Shown: positions 51,927 to 60,412, counted from the stretch's first letter. The stretch: DNA of 64,000 bases from Sva-07 sp035527095 (GCA_035527095.1 DATLBC010000005.1:15047-79046), one strand, 5' to 3'. Notes: generated from the letters alone by a model not told the origin. Program-made: numbers and translations.

Positions 51927-52682
51927 ATGAAGTCGACGTTTGCACGCACGGTGTTCTCGATCTGGAGCTGGTTGGTGCTCGGAGTGGTGGTGATCGTGTG
52001 GACGCCGATGGTGGCGATCGTTCGGCTCGTCACCATGCCGTTCGACAGGGGCGCCTACGCCGCCGGCTACCTGTTCCGCAAGCTCACCGTCGTCCACGAA
52101 CGCCTCACGCCGCTGTGGAAGTTCCGCACGTCGGGCACGCTGCCCGACGACATGCGACGTCCGTACGTCGTCGTCTCGAACCACGAGAGCTTCGTCGACA
52201 TCCTCCTGATCTCGCATCTGCCCACCGAGATGAAGTGGATGTCGAAGATCGAGATCCTGCGCATCCCGCTCGTCGGTTGGATGATGAAGCTCGCACGCGA
52301 CATCCCACTCGAGCGCGGCGACGCCGAGTCCACAGCGAAGGCGCTCGCTGCGTCGAGCGAACGCTTGAACTCCAAGGTGTCGGTGATGATCTTCCCCGAA
52401 GGGACCCGGTCGAAGACCGGCGAACTCCGCGAGTTCAAGTCTGGTGCGTTCCGCCTGGCGATCGAACACCAGGTGCCGATCCTGCCACTCGCCGTGTACG
52501 GCACCCGAGACGCACTGCGCAAACACGACTGGCGACTCGGCAACGCTGAGGCCGAGGTCCGCGTCCTCGAACCCGTCAGCACCGAGGGCCTCACGATGGA
52601 CGACATGCCAGCGCTGCGAAGTCAAGTGCGCGACCTGATCAGCGCTGCTCGCGACGACCTGCGTCGCGAGTTCGGCGACTGA
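51927..52682 (+). CDS. plsC: 1-acyl-sn-glycerol-3-phosphate acyltransferase
   Basis: A 251-residue membrane-associated acyltransferase that makes phosphatidic acid. One N-terminal helix (VFSIWSWLVLGVVVIVW) precedes the catalytic NHxxxxD motif (VVSNHESFVDILL), EIPLERGD-like DIPLERGDAES, and the FPEGTRSKTG glycerophosphate-binding motif. ATG 51927 lies 9 bases after TACGTT (51912-51917). The MFS carrier gene follows 16 bases on. Confidence 0.93.
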   Translation: MKSTFARTVFSIWSWLVLGVVVIVWTPMVAIVRLVTMPFDRGAYAAGYLFRKLTVVHERLTPLWKFRTSGTLPDDMRRPYVVVSNHESFVDILLISHLPTEMKWMSKIEILRIPLVGWMMKLARDIPLERGDAESTAKALAASSERLNSKVSVMIFPEGTRSKTGELREFKSGAFRLAIEHQVPILPLAVYGTRDALRKHDWRLGNAEAEVRVLEPVSTEGLTMDDMPALRSQVRDLISAARDDLRREFGD

Positions 52683-52698
52683 GCGCGGACGGGCCGAC

Positions 52699-53877
52699 GT
52701 GGCATTCCAGGTACCGGTCCGTCTCCTCGCCGCTGTGCGACCGTCGGTGCCCGCGGCGCTGCTGGTCGCGATCGCGTCGAGCACCGCCGTCTTCACCGCC
52801 ACACCGTTCCTGCTCCCGGCGGTATCGGACGAATACGACGTTGCCGTCAGCACTGCAGGATGGATGTCGACAACGCAGCTCGCCGGATTCGTGCTGGCAT
52901 CATGGGTCGGCGGTCGATTCCTCCGGCCGGTCCGATCGGTCTTCGTGATCGGTGCGCTCATCGGCGCCGTCGCCAACCTGGGCTCGGCAGGCGCGCCGAC
53001 TTTCGAGATCCTCGCCCTCATGCGATTCGGCAGCGGCCTCTCGCTCGGGTTCGCGGCATGGATCGCCTGGCAAGCAGCGTTCGGCGACAGCCAGAAGACG
53101 GGAGATGTCGCAGTGGTCGGACCACTCGTCGGGGTGGTCATGGCGCCGTTGATCGCGCTCATCCTGGAATCGATCGGGCTGAGGTGGCTGTTCATCCTGC
53201 TCGCAGTGTTCGCCGCGACCCCGTTGATCTGGTCACGCCAGGTACCGCGCACCGATCGGCTCCGCCCTCACCGCACCCGCCACACTCCGACTCGGGCCGC
53301 TCGGGCGATCCTGGTTGCCCTCGGAACCATCACGCTGGGTGGATCGTCGGTGTTCGTCTACAGCGCAGCGATCGGCAAGGACCTCGTCGGGCTGTCGCCG
53401 CTCACCGTCTCGTTGCTGTTCAGCTGCAATGCCCTCGCCGGCATCCCGTCGGCGCGGTGGGCCGGTCGCCGGGGCCCGGCCGGCGTGTGGTTCCTCGCGA
53501 CCGCCATGTGCGCGCTCGCCATTGCCGCGTCGCGTAGCGGGCTGGTGTTCGGCGCGGCCATCGTCGGCTGGGGCTTCGTGTTCTTCATGGGCGTTCCTGC
53601 GGCCTTCAAACTCCTCGCCGAACGGTCGAGCTTCCCCGAGGAGCGCGCCGGCGACGCGCAAGCGGTGATGGCGCTCGGACGCGTCTTCGGCCCGCTCGTG
53701 GGCGGCACCCTCATCGCCGCCGGGTCGGCGGTCACGCTCGGCTTCGTAGCTGCCGGCGTGATCGCGCTCGGGGCGTCGCTGCTGCTGTATGTCGATCGGG
53801 AGCGCTTTGTCGTGGTGCGCCAGTACGGCGCCTGGTCTCAGACGCGGGCGTCAGTCGACTCGACGCAACACGCGTAG
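52699..53877 (+). CDS. MFS transporter
   Basis: A 392-residue carrier with about 12 hydrophobic helices. The first half includes AIASSTAVFTATPFLLPAVS and STAGWMSTTQLAGFVLASWV; the loop between helices 2 and 3 reads GGRFLRP, a loose match of the MFS A motif. No drug- or sugar-specific signature is visible. Start GTG 52699 follows plsC by 16 bases. Its 3' end overlaps the convergent methyltransferase gene by 27 bases. Confidence 0.85.
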   Translation: MAFQVPVRLLAAVRPSVPAALLVAIASSTAVFTATPFLLPAVSDEYDVAVSTAGWMSTTQLAGFVLASWVGGRFLRPVRSVFVIGALIGAVANLGSAGAPTFEILALMRFGSGLSLGFAAWIAWQAAFGDSQKTGDVAVVGPLVGVVMAPLIALILESIGLRWLFILLAVFAATPLIWSRQVPRTDRLRPHRTRHTPTRAARAILVALGTITLGGSSVFVYSAAIGKDLVGLSPLTVSLLFSCNALAGIPSARWAGRRGPAGVWFLATAMCALAIAASRSGLVFGAAIVGWGFVFFMGVPAAFKLLAERSSFPEERAGDAQAVMALGRVFGPLVGGTLIAAGSAVTLGFVAAGVIALGASLLLYVDRERFVVVRQYGAWSQTRASVDSTQHA

Positions 53878-54483
53878 CGAACCGGTTGCCGAGACGAGCT
53901 GGAAGCGTCCCGACTCGAGCGCCGGGCGGAAGATCTGCTCGTACGGCGGGCGTCCACCATCGGCGGGATCGGGGAACACATCGTGGATGGCGAGCGTCCC
54001 GCCCACTGCGACGTGTGGCGTCCATCCTTCGTAATCGAGTCGAGCGGGCTCCTCGCCGTGCCCGCCGTCGATGAAGAGCAACGACAGCGGCGTGGTCCAC
54101 GTCGACGCGACGAGCGGGGACTTCCCGACGACGGCGATCACCGAATCCTCCAGGTCGGCGTCGTGGATCGCCGCTCGGAAGAACGGCAGCGTATCCATCT
54201 TGCCGATCCGGTCGTCGACCACCATGACGTCGTGATGATCCCAGCCGGCCTGGTTCTCCTCGGACCCGCGATGGTGATCGATCGCGAACAGCACGGCGCC
54301 CGAACGTTCGGCGGCATCGCCGAGCCAGATCGTCGAACGACCGCAGTACGAGCCCACCTCGAGCATTGGCGCACCAGGCACGGCCGCACTCGCCGCGATC
54401 GCCGCGTCCCACAATGCGTCGCCTTCGTCGGCGGGCATGAACCCCTTGGTTGCGAGCGCCAGTTCCCGACGCCCGGGTGTCAC
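53851..54483 (-). CDS. class I SAM-dependent methyltransferase (Methyltransf_24 type)
   Basis: A 210-residue protein with motif I MLEVGSYCGRSTIWLGDAA, AIDHHRGSEENQAGWDHHD with the acid/His pair typical of this group, and LSLLFIDGGHGEEPARLDYE. It resembles O-methyltransferase/cephalosporin-hydroxylase-like proteins. GTG 54483 overlaps the stop of the nitroreductase gene (GTGA), so the two are co-transcribed. Substrate unknown. Confidence 0.86.
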   Translation of the reverse strand: MTPGRRELALATKGFMPADEGDALWDAAIAASAAVPGAPMLEVGSYCGRSTIWLGDAAERSGAVLFAIDHHRGSEENQAGWDHHDVMVVDDRIGKMDTLPFFRAAIHDADLEDSVIAVVGKSPLVASTWTTPLSLLFIDGGHGEEPARLDYEGWTPHVAVGGTLAIHDVFPDPADGGRPPYEQIFRPALESGRFQLVSATGSLRVLRRVD

Positions 54484-55133
54484 CAGGTGTCCCAGTGAAT
54501 GATCGTGTCGGGGTCGGGACGCAGGGCCCGCTTGAAATCGGTGCCGACCGTGTACGCGAGCGGAGTGAGACACGCCTGTTGGATCTCGTCGAACGGGATC
54601 CCGACGATGTCGGCGACCTCCTGCTCCATCATCAACGAGATCGTCGTCCACGCGGTGCCGAGCCCTCGGGCGCGAGCAGCCAGCATGAAGCTCCACACAC
54701 CGGGAAGGATGTTGCCCATCGACGATGCCGACATCATCGCCGGCGCGCCATCGACGCGGCCAGCGGTACAGCCCAAGACGAGGGCGGGTGCCTCGGCCAT
54801 GTGTTCGGACAGGTACGTCGCAGAGTCGGTGACACGATCCTGCTGGGCCTGCTCGGACTCGCCGTCCTTCTTGATCGATCCGGCGAAGAACGGCATCTCG
54901 CGGTAGATCGCCCAGCACTGCTTGTAGATCTCGCCGATCGCGTGACGCTTCTCGGCGTCCTTCACCACGACGAACTGCATCGTCATCACGTTCGACCCGG
55001 ACGGCGCCTGCATCGCTGTCGCGACACATTCGCGGATCACGTCGTCTTCGACAGGGCGGGAGAAGTCGAGCCGTTTGCGAACGGCACGGGTCGTGTTCAG
55101 TACTTCGTCGGCGGAGATGTCGAGCAACGTCAT
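54480..55133 (-). CDS. nitroreductase-family flavoprotein
   Basis: A 217-residue FMN enzyme. The N-terminal FMN-phosphate contact region is TTRAVRKRLDFSRP, then QAPSGSNVMTMQFVVVKD, and the C-terminal GLGTAWTTISLMMEQEVADI with GIPFDEIQQACLTPLAYTVG. Family members reduce nitro compounds, quinones or enones with NAD(P)H. ATG 55133 is 6 bases after TACAGT on the minus strand. The true substrate cannot be told. Confidence 0.91.
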   Translation of the reverse strand: MTLLDISADEVLNTTRAVRKRLDFSRPVEDDVIRECVATAMQAPSGSNVMTMQFVVVKDAEKRHAIGEIYKQCWAIYREMPFFAGSIKKDGESEQAQQDRVTDSATYLSEHMAEAPALVLGCTAGRVDGAPAMMSASSMGNILPGVWSFMLAARARGLGTAWTTISLMMEQEVADIVGIPFDEIQQACLTPLAYTVGTDFKRALRPDPDTIIHWDTW

Positions 55134-55139
55134 GCGACA

Positions 55140-55149
55140 ACTGTACGAC
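55140..55149. promoter_or_regulatory. overlapping divergent -10 hexamers of the nitroreductase and thioesterase genes
   Basis: TACAGT (minus strand, 55145-55140) and TACGAC (plus strand, 55144-55149) share the TA at 55144-55145. They stand 6 and 8 bases before ATG 55133 and ATG 55158. The start codons are 24 bases apart. Confidence 0.55.
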
Positions 55150-55157
55150 GTGCCAAC

Positions 55158-56042
55158 ATGGCGCCTGTCATGGAGAGCACCACCCCCAACCAGTCGGCCT
55201 TGGACGACCTCGTCCGACTGCTCGACCTCGAAGCCATCGAGGTCAACATCTTCCGCGGGAACTCCCCCGACGAGAACCGTCAGCGGGTCTTCGGCGGCCA
55301 GGTGGCCGGTCAGGCGCTCGTCGCGGCCGCCCGCACGATCGACGAACGCGGCCGCCTCGTGCACTCGCTGCACGCCTACTTCCTCCGTCCCGGCGACCCG
55401 ACGGTCCCGATCCTGTACGAGGTCGACCGGATTCGCGACGGTCGCAGTTTCTCCACGCGACGTGTCGTGGCGATTCAGCACGGACGAGCGATCTTCAACC
55501 TGCAGGCGAGCTTCCACGACGACGAGCCAGGCCCGGACCATCAGCTGCCGATGCCCGACGGTATGGGCAACCCCCTCGATCTCGACGATTTCCACACCCG
55601 CATGGCGCCGTATGCCGAGCAGATCGGCGACTGGTATCACCGGCCCCGACCGATCGACTTGCGCTACGTCGACGGCGACCCGACCAGTCGCCGGGGCCAG
55701 TCGACCACCGAACAGCATGTGTGGTTGCGCGCCGACGGTGTCCTGCCCGACGACCCGGTGCTGCACGCCTGCGTGGTCACCTACGCCAGCGACATGACGC
55801 TGCTCGACACGACCCTGCTCCCGTTCGGACTCGACTGGGACACTCCGGGCATGCAGATGGCAAGCGTCGACCATGCAATGTGGTTCCATCGCCAGTTCCG
55901 GGCCGACGACTGGCTCTTGTACGCGCAGTCGGCGGTGTCGACGTCGTCGGCGCGCGGCATGGCACGGGGATCGATCTTCACCAGCGACGGGCGGTTGGCC
56001 GTCAGCGTCGTCCAGGAGGGACTCACCCGCCTGACGAGCTGA
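55158..56042 (+). CDS. tesB: acyl-CoA thioesterase II
   Basis: A 294-residue double-hotdog thioesterase. Landmarks: NIFRGNSPDENRQRVFGGQV, AYFLRPGDPTVPILYEVDR, FSTRRVVAIQHGRAIF, and in the second half ASDMTLLDTTLLPF, SVDHAMWFHRQFRADDWLLY and SARGMARGSIFTSDG, which carry the Asp/Thr/Gln active-site set of TesB. It hydrolyses medium- and long-chain acyl-CoA. ATG 55158 is preferred for its promoter spacing; ATG 55170 is also in frame. Confidence 0.94.
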   Translation: MAPVMESTTPNQSALDDLVRLLDLEAIEVNIFRGNSPDENRQRVFGGQVAGQALVAAARTIDERGRLVHSLHAYFLRPGDPTVPILYEVDRIRDGRSFSTRRVVAIQHGRAIFNLQASFHDDEPGPDHQLPMPDGMGNPLDLDDFHTRMAPYAEQIGDWYHRPRPIDLRYVDGDPTSRRGQSTTEQHVWLRADGVLPDDPVLHACVVTYASDMTLLDTTLLPFGLDWDTPGMQMASVDHAMWFHRQFRADDWLLYAQSAVSTSSARGMARGSIFTSDGRLAVSVVQEGLTRLTS

Positions 56043-56071
56043 GGGCCGCACATCGCGATAGAAGTGGGGAA

Positions 56072-57358
56072 GTGCTTCGAACCCCTCTCGCCGTCGCAAC
56101 CGCGGCTGCACTCCTACTCGTTGCGTGCGGATCCGATGGTGGTGGCGAGTCGTTCGGTATCGGCCGACCAACGGACGAACCGGTCATCACGGTCACGACG
56201 ACGGTCGAGCCGACCACGGTCGCGAGTTCCGAACCCAGCTCCCCGCCATCGTCCGTAACGCCAACGTCGAGCACGACCACCGCCGCACCCGGGCCGCTCC
56301 CCGAGCCGACGGTCGCGTTGTTCGACATCGGACGCTTCGATCAGCCGGTCGACGTCGCCTCCCGACCAGGAATCGAGGATGTGTACGTCGTCGAACAGCC
56401 CGGGCGCGTCGTCGCGGTGACCGATCTGTCGACCGACACAGTGCTCGACATCACGGAACTCACCGACGCCAGAGGCGAGCAGGGTCTGCTCGGACTGGCC
56501 TTTCACCCCACCGCCGACCTGGCGTACGTGCACTTCACCGACTCCGGCGGCGACACCGTCGTTGCGGAGTTCGCGATCGACGGGGCGACGGGACGCTTCG
56601 ATCGCGCCAGTTTCCGCGAAGTCCTCAGCGTTGATCAGCCCTACAGCAACCACAACGGTGGCCAGCTCGCGTTTGGCCCCGACGAGCTGCTGTACATCGG
56701 CCTGGGCGACGGCGGCTCAGGCGGCGACCCCCGGCGGTCTGCCCTCGATCTGTCCAGCCGTCTGGGAAAGATCCTGCGCATCGATCCGACGACCGCCGAC
56801 GGCGAGCCGTTCACGGTCCCCACGGACAATCCGTTCGTCGACGACCCCTCGGCCGATCCGACGATCTGGGCATTCGGGCTGCGAAATCCATGGCGGTTCT
56901 CGTTCGATCCCGAAACGGGTGACCTGTGGATCGGTGACGTCGGCCAGGGCGACTTCGAGGAGATCAACCGCTCGATTGCAGCCAATCGCAGCGACGCCGC
57001 CCGGGGGGCCAACTTCGGGTGGAGTGCCTTCGAGGGGTTCGAGCGCTTCAACGACGATCAGGCAGTCGACGGCGCCGTACCACCGCTGTTCGTGTACGAC
57101 CACTCCAACGGTCGTTGCTCGATCACCGGCGGTTCCGTGGCGCGTGGCGACGCCATCGCCGATCTGGCCGGCTGGTATGTGTTCGGCGACTACTGCACCG
57201 GCCAGATCTGGGCGCTCGACCCCTCAGCCCCGGCGAGCGAGCCGCGCATCGTGGAGATCGCGGAACTGAACAGCCTCGCCGCGATCGCTCAGGGCCCCGG
57301 TCGCGACCTGTTCGCGGTCTCCAACGGCGGCACGGTCTCACGCCTGATCCCCGGCTGA
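56072..57358 (+). CDS. glucose/sorbosone dehydrogenase-like PQQ beta-propeller lipoprotein
   Basis: A 428-residue secreted protein. The lipobox is ALLLVACGSD, followed by about 45 residues rich in Thr/Pro/Ser and a six-bladed propeller (QPVDVASRPGIEDVYVVEQ, GEQGLLGLAFHP, YSNHNGGQLAFGPDELLYIG, GLRNPWRFSFDPETGDLWIG, GANFGWSAFEGFERF). These are the landmarks of the soluble-type PQQ sugar dehydrogenases (GSDH). The real substrate and whether PQQ is bound are not shown. GTG 56072 follows TAGAAG by 7 bases. Confidence 0.9.
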   Translation: MLRTPLAVATAAALLLVACGSDGGGESFGIGRPTDEPVITVTTTVEPTTVASSEPSSPPSSVTPTSSTTTAAPGPLPEPTVALFDIGRFDQPVDVASRPGIEDVYVVEQPGRVVAVTDLSTDTVLDITELTDARGEQGLLGLAFHPTADLAYVHFTDSGGDTVVAEFAIDGATGRFDRASFREVLSVDQPYSNHNGGQLAFGPDELLYIGLGDGGSGGDPRRSALDLSSRLGKILRIDPTTADGEPFTVPTDNPFVDDPSADPTIWAFGLRNPWRFSFDPETGDLWIGDVGQGDFEEINRSIAANRSDAARGANFGWSAFEGFERFNDDQAVDGAVPPLFVYDHSNGRCSITGGSVARGDAIADLAGWYVFGDYCTGQIWALDPSAPASEPRIVEIAELNSLAAIAQGPGRDLFAVSNGGTVSRLIPG

Positions 57359-57377
57359 CACGCCCGCCCCGACGCGG

Positions 57378-57419
57378 GCGATGAGCGAACCCGCCATATC
57401 CGGTCACCCCGCTCATCGC
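57378..57419. repeat. family I palindrome, copy D
   Basis: Perfect arms GCGATGAGCG (57378-57387) and CGCTCATCGC (57410-57419) with a 22-base loop that starts AACCCGCC, as in copies A-C, and holds a CCG/CGG pair. It follows the sugar dehydrogenase stop. Confidence 0.75.
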
Positions 57420-57445
57420 AAGCCCCGGTGCCGCCGAGCGCAGGC

Positions 57446-57505
57446 TCAGGACGGCTGGTTCAGCAGGTCGCGCGACCGAAGGTGGAAGTGGCAACGACAA
57501 GTCAT
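57446..57505 (-). CDS. candidate 19-codon small ORF with strong Shine-Dalgarno
   Basis: On the minus strand AGGAGG (57518-57513) lies 7 bases before ATG 57505, the best ribosome-binding site in the window. The frame encodes 19 residues that begin MTCRCHFHL, with Cys3, Cys5, His6 and His8 close together, and stops at 57446. A TACGTT hexamer about 30 bases upstream of the site could be its promoter. No gene follows on this strand, so it is not an obvious leader peptide. It fills the otherwise empty 57420-57590 gap. Confidence 0.45.
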   Translation of the reverse strand: MTCRCHFHLRSRDLLNQPS

Positions 57506-57591
57506 GTGCATTCCTCCTCTCGATCGACGGACAGCGTCAACGTAGCTCACACACCGAGCCGTGTCGCACGAGTTTCGCGGGACGTGCCTGC

Positions 57592-57604
57592 GGTGCCAGG
57601 CACC
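57592..57604. terminator. hairpin after ppk2
   Basis: GGTGCC (57592-57597), one base, GGCACC (57599-57604), with CCTG/AGG extending the pair outward. It sits just downstream of the ppk2 stop on the minus strand. Confidence 0.4.
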
Positions 57605-57614
57605 AGGCGTGCGC

Positions 57615-58568
57615 CTACCAGGTCTCGCCGTGGTCGGGGAGGGTGTCGGGGGTGCCGACGATCAACGGGTCGGGGGGAACCACGACGTCGAGGTTCTTGC
57701 CGTCGTAGGGCAACACGTGCAGGACGTGGCGCATCGCATTGATGCGCCCACGCTTCTTGTCGTTGCTGCGCACGATGTTCCACGGCGCCCGTTCGGTCGA
57801 GGTGCGGTCGAACATCGTGAGCTTCGCCTGGGTGTAGTCGTCCCACCGATCGAGCGAGGCGATGTCGGTCGGGCTGAGCTTCCACTGTCGGACCGGGTCG
57901 ATGCGCCGGATCGTGAACCGGGCGATCTGTTCACGCCGCGACACCGAGAACCACAGTTTGATCAACGTCGTGCCGGAGTTCATGATCATCTCTTCGAACT
58001 GCGGCACCGTCCGGAGGAACTCCTCGTACTCATCCGGTGTGCAGTAGCCCATCACCCGCTCGACGCCCGCGCGGTTGTACCAGGAGCGATCGAAGAACCG
58101 CATCTCGCCGCGTGTCGGCAGGTGACGCACATAGCGCTGGAAGAACCATTCGCCCTGCTCGCGTTGCGATGGCACGCTGAGCGCAACCACCTCGGCGCCC
58201 CGCGGGTCGAGGTGCTCGAGGAAGCGTTTGATCGTGCCCCCTTTGCCCGCAGCGTCGCGCCCCTCGAACACCATCACGAGCTTGTGACCGGTCGACTTGA
58301 TCCAGTCCTGCGCCTTGAGCAACTCGACCTGGAGGTCGCGCTTCAACGACTCGTACTCGGACCGCGACATCCGCTCGGCGTACGGGTAGCTCTCCTGCCA
58401 GGTGTTGACCGGGAGGCCGTCGGGGCCGAGCAGGATCGGGTCGTCGACCTGATCGAATGTGCCCTCGACCGTGAAGCCTCGCTCCGCGATCTCCTCGGCG
58501 GTCATCGAGCGGAACGCCTCGATCAGGCTGTCGATGTCGGTGACCTGTTGACCGGTCGTCTCGTGCAC
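57615..58568 (-). CDS. ppk2: polyphosphate kinase 2
   Basis: A 317-residue PPK2-family kinase that moves phosphate between polyphosphate and nucleotides. Walker A is FEGRDAAGKGGTIKR (about residues 101-115), Walker B RFFDRSWYNRAGVERVMGY, and the lid region follows (VRQWKLSPTDIASLDRWDDY). The long form with an N-terminal DPILLGPDGLPVNTWQ segment is of the class I type. GTG 58568 is chosen because GGAGAA lies 5 bases upstream; ATG 58595 would overlap mreB. It follows mreB by 13 bases. Confidence 0.94.
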   Translation of the reverse strand: MHETTGQQVTDIDSLIEAFRSMTAEEIAERGFTVEGTFDQVDDPILLGPDGLPVNTWQESYPYAERMSRSEYESLKRDLQVELLKAQDWIKSTGHKLVMVFEGRDAAGKGGTIKRFLEHLDPRGAEVVALSVPSQREQGEWFFQRYVRHLPTRGEMRFFDRSWYNRAGVERVMGYCTPDEYEEFLRTVPQFEEMIMNSGTTLIKLWFSVSRREQIARFTIRRIDPVRQWKLSPTDIASLDRWDDYTQAKLTMFDRTSTERAPWNIVRSNDKKRGRINAMRHVLHVLPYDGKNLDVVVPPDPLIVGTPDTLPDHGETW

Positions 58569-58581
58569 GCCGTTTCTCCGT

Positions 58582-59586
58582 TCAGCGACGGGCACCCATG
58601 AACATGCCCTTCAGGGCCTCATAGTGCTCGATCACGTGTCCTGCGCCCAATACGACGGCCTCGAGCGGCACGTTCGACATCTTGACCGGCACTTCGGTTT
58701 CTCGTTCGATGCGCTCGGCCAGCCCTCGGAGCAAGCCGCCACCACCGACGAGGTACATGCCGCGCACCAGGAAGTCCTGCGACAACTCTGGCGGCGCCTT
58801 CGACAGACAGCGGATCACCGACGCCACGATCGATGACACGACGTCCTCGATCGCGAACCGAACTTCTTCCGGCGTGAGCAACACGGTCTTCGGCAGACCG
58901 GTCATGAGGTCGCGACCGCGCACCTCGGCCTGGTGCTCGTCAGGGGTGGGATCGGCCGAGCCGATGGCGACCTTGATCTCCTCGGCCGTGCGCTCGCCGA
59001 TCGCGATGCCGTGCTCACGCCGCACGTAGTTCTGGATCGCAGCGTCGATGTCGAACGAGCCGACGCGGACCGCCTCGAGCGCCACGATGCCTCCGAGGCT
59101 GATCACCGCGGTTTCGCTGGTGCCACCTCCGATGTCGATCACCATGTTGCCGACCGGTTCATCGATGGGCAAGTCGGCACCGATCGCCGCCGCCATCGGC
59201 TGTTCGATCAGGTTTGCGTCGGCGGCACCGGCACGTCGCGCGGCATCGGTGACCGCCCGACGTTCGACCTCGGTGATCGCCGAGGGCACGCAGATGACGA
59301 CCTTCGGTCGAGTGAAGCGACTGACGCCGACGCGTTGCAGGAGCAGACGGATCATGCGTTCGGTGATCTCGAAGTCGGTGATCGCGCCACCCCGCAGGGG
59401 ACGCACTGCCACGATGTAGCCGGGTGTGCGCCCGATCATCTGCCACGCCTCACGGCCCGTGGCGAGGACTTCGCCCGTCTGGCGGTTGAGGGCGATGACC
59501 GACGGTTCGTTGAGCACGATGCCGCGGCCCTTCATGTAGACGAGCGTGTTCGCCGTACCGAGGTCGATGGCGAGGTCACGCGCCAT
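58582..59586 (-). CDS. mreB: actin-like cell shape protein MreB
   Basis: A 334-residue actin homologue. Phosphate 1 loop DLAIDLGTANTLVYMKG, connector and ATP sites (VICVPSAITEVERRAV, NMVIDIGGGTSETAVISLGG, GMYLVGGGGLLRGLAERIE) are all present and the length is normal. MreB filaments guide side-wall synthesis in rod-shaped cells. A Shine-Dalgarno-like AGGTGA lies before ATG 59586. mreC and mreD are not downstream; ppk2 is. Confidence 0.96.
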   Translation of the reverse strand: MARDLAIDLGTANTLVYMKGRGIVLNEPSVIALNRQTGEVLATGREAWQMIGRTPGYIVAVRPLRGGAITDFEITERMIRLLLQRVGVSRFTRPKVVICVPSAITEVERRAVTDAARRAGAADANLIEQPMAAAIGADLPIDEPVGNMVIDIGGGTSETAVISLGGIVALEAVRVGSFDIDAAIQNYVRREHGIAIGERTAEEIKVAIGSADPTPDEHQAEVRGRDLMTGLPKTVLLTPEEVRFAIEDVVSSIVASVIRCLSKAPPELSQDFLVRGMYLVGGGGLLRGLAERIERETEVPVKMSNVPLEAVVLGAGHVIEHYEALKGMFMGARR

Positions 59587-59639
59587 GTGCGCTCACCTGG
59601 GCTCGCCGGAGGCGGGATGCCGCGCCGAGCGCGGTGACG

Positions 59640-59855
59640 TCACGTGTCATCGACACCATCATCGCCGCTGACCGCACGTTCGGATGGTTTCATCCGATCC
59701 GACGTCTGGCGTCGAGCCTCGGGAGACAACGCATCGATCTGACGGCGAAACGACGCGATGTCGTCCGGCGGCTGCCTGCTGCGCCCGGCGGCAGTCGCAA
59801 CGAGAGCGACCACCACGCCGAGCACGACGAAGCCGACGATGACGGCGATGGTCAT
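59640..59855 (-). CDS. small single-helix membrane protein
   Basis: A 71-residue protein with an N-terminal membrane helix (TIAVIVGFVVLGVVVALVA) and a charged cytoplasmic tail (DDIASFRRQIDALSPEARRQ). ATG 59855 overlaps the moaE stop (ATGA), so it is made with moaE, and it lies upstream of mreB on the same strand. The FRRQIDALSPEARR segment looks like a conserved short helix in related actinobacterial proteins; function unknown. Confidence 0.7.
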   Translation of the reverse strand: MTIAVIVGFVVLGVVVALVATAAGRSRQPPDDIASFRRQIDALSPEARRQTSDRMKPSERAVSGDDGVDDT

Positions 59856-60331
59856 TCCTGCGACCCAACCGAACGGGCGTGACGAACATCGTGCGCGCCC
59901 GTACCCCAGTCGGCACCGTCGGCCCACACTTCATGCTTCCAGATCGGAGCTGACTCCTTGAGCGCATCGATGGCGAAGCGCGCCGCTTCGAACGCCTCGG
60001 CCCGGTGCGGCGCCGACACCACGGCGATCACCGACGACTCGCCGATCTCGAGGCGGCCGACTCGATGAAGCAAGGCGACGCGGCCGGTGGCGGGCCATCG
60101 GCGGCGCAGCTCGGCCCCGATCTCGGCGAATCGAGGCACCACCTGCTCGGCGTAGGCCTCGTAGGTGAGGTGTTCGACGCCGGTGCGCCCATCGGCGTGA
60201 TCACGGATCGTGCCGCTGAACAACACGACGGCACCACACTGGGGCCGGATCGCCCAGTCGTACGCCGCGCCAATCGGCAGTTCCGTCTCGCTGAGACCGA
60301 ACCAGTCGTCACCATCGAGAGGTTGATGCAC
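59852..60331 (-). CDS. moaE: molybdopterin synthase catalytic subunit
   Basis: A 159-residue protein of the MoaE family, which inserts sulfur into precursor Z with MoaD. Landmarks: GAVVLFSGTIRDHADGRTG, LTYEAYAEQVVPRF, HRVGRLEIGESSVIAVVSAPHR split over two motifs (HRVGRLEIGE, VVSAPHRAEAF), and the catalytic lysines in ALKESAPIWKHE (K125, K132). GTG 60331 lies 7 bases after TACGCT; the much longer open frame upstream is antisense to real genes. No other moa gene is close. Confidence 0.92.
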   Translation of the reverse strand: MHQPLDGDDWFGLSETELPIGAAYDWAIRPQCGAVVLFSGTIRDHADGRTGVEHLTYEAYAEQVVPRFAEIGAELRRRWPATGRVALLHRVGRLEIGESSVIAVVSAPHRAEAFEAARFAIDALKESAPIWKHEVWADGADWGTGAHDVRHARSVGSQE

Positions 60332-60412
60332 GTTTCGCAGCGTAGCGACGCTGAACGCCGCACGGCGGCCCGCGTCCAGCGGCCCCTCGCGGCGTTGTAC
60401 GATCTCGTGCTC

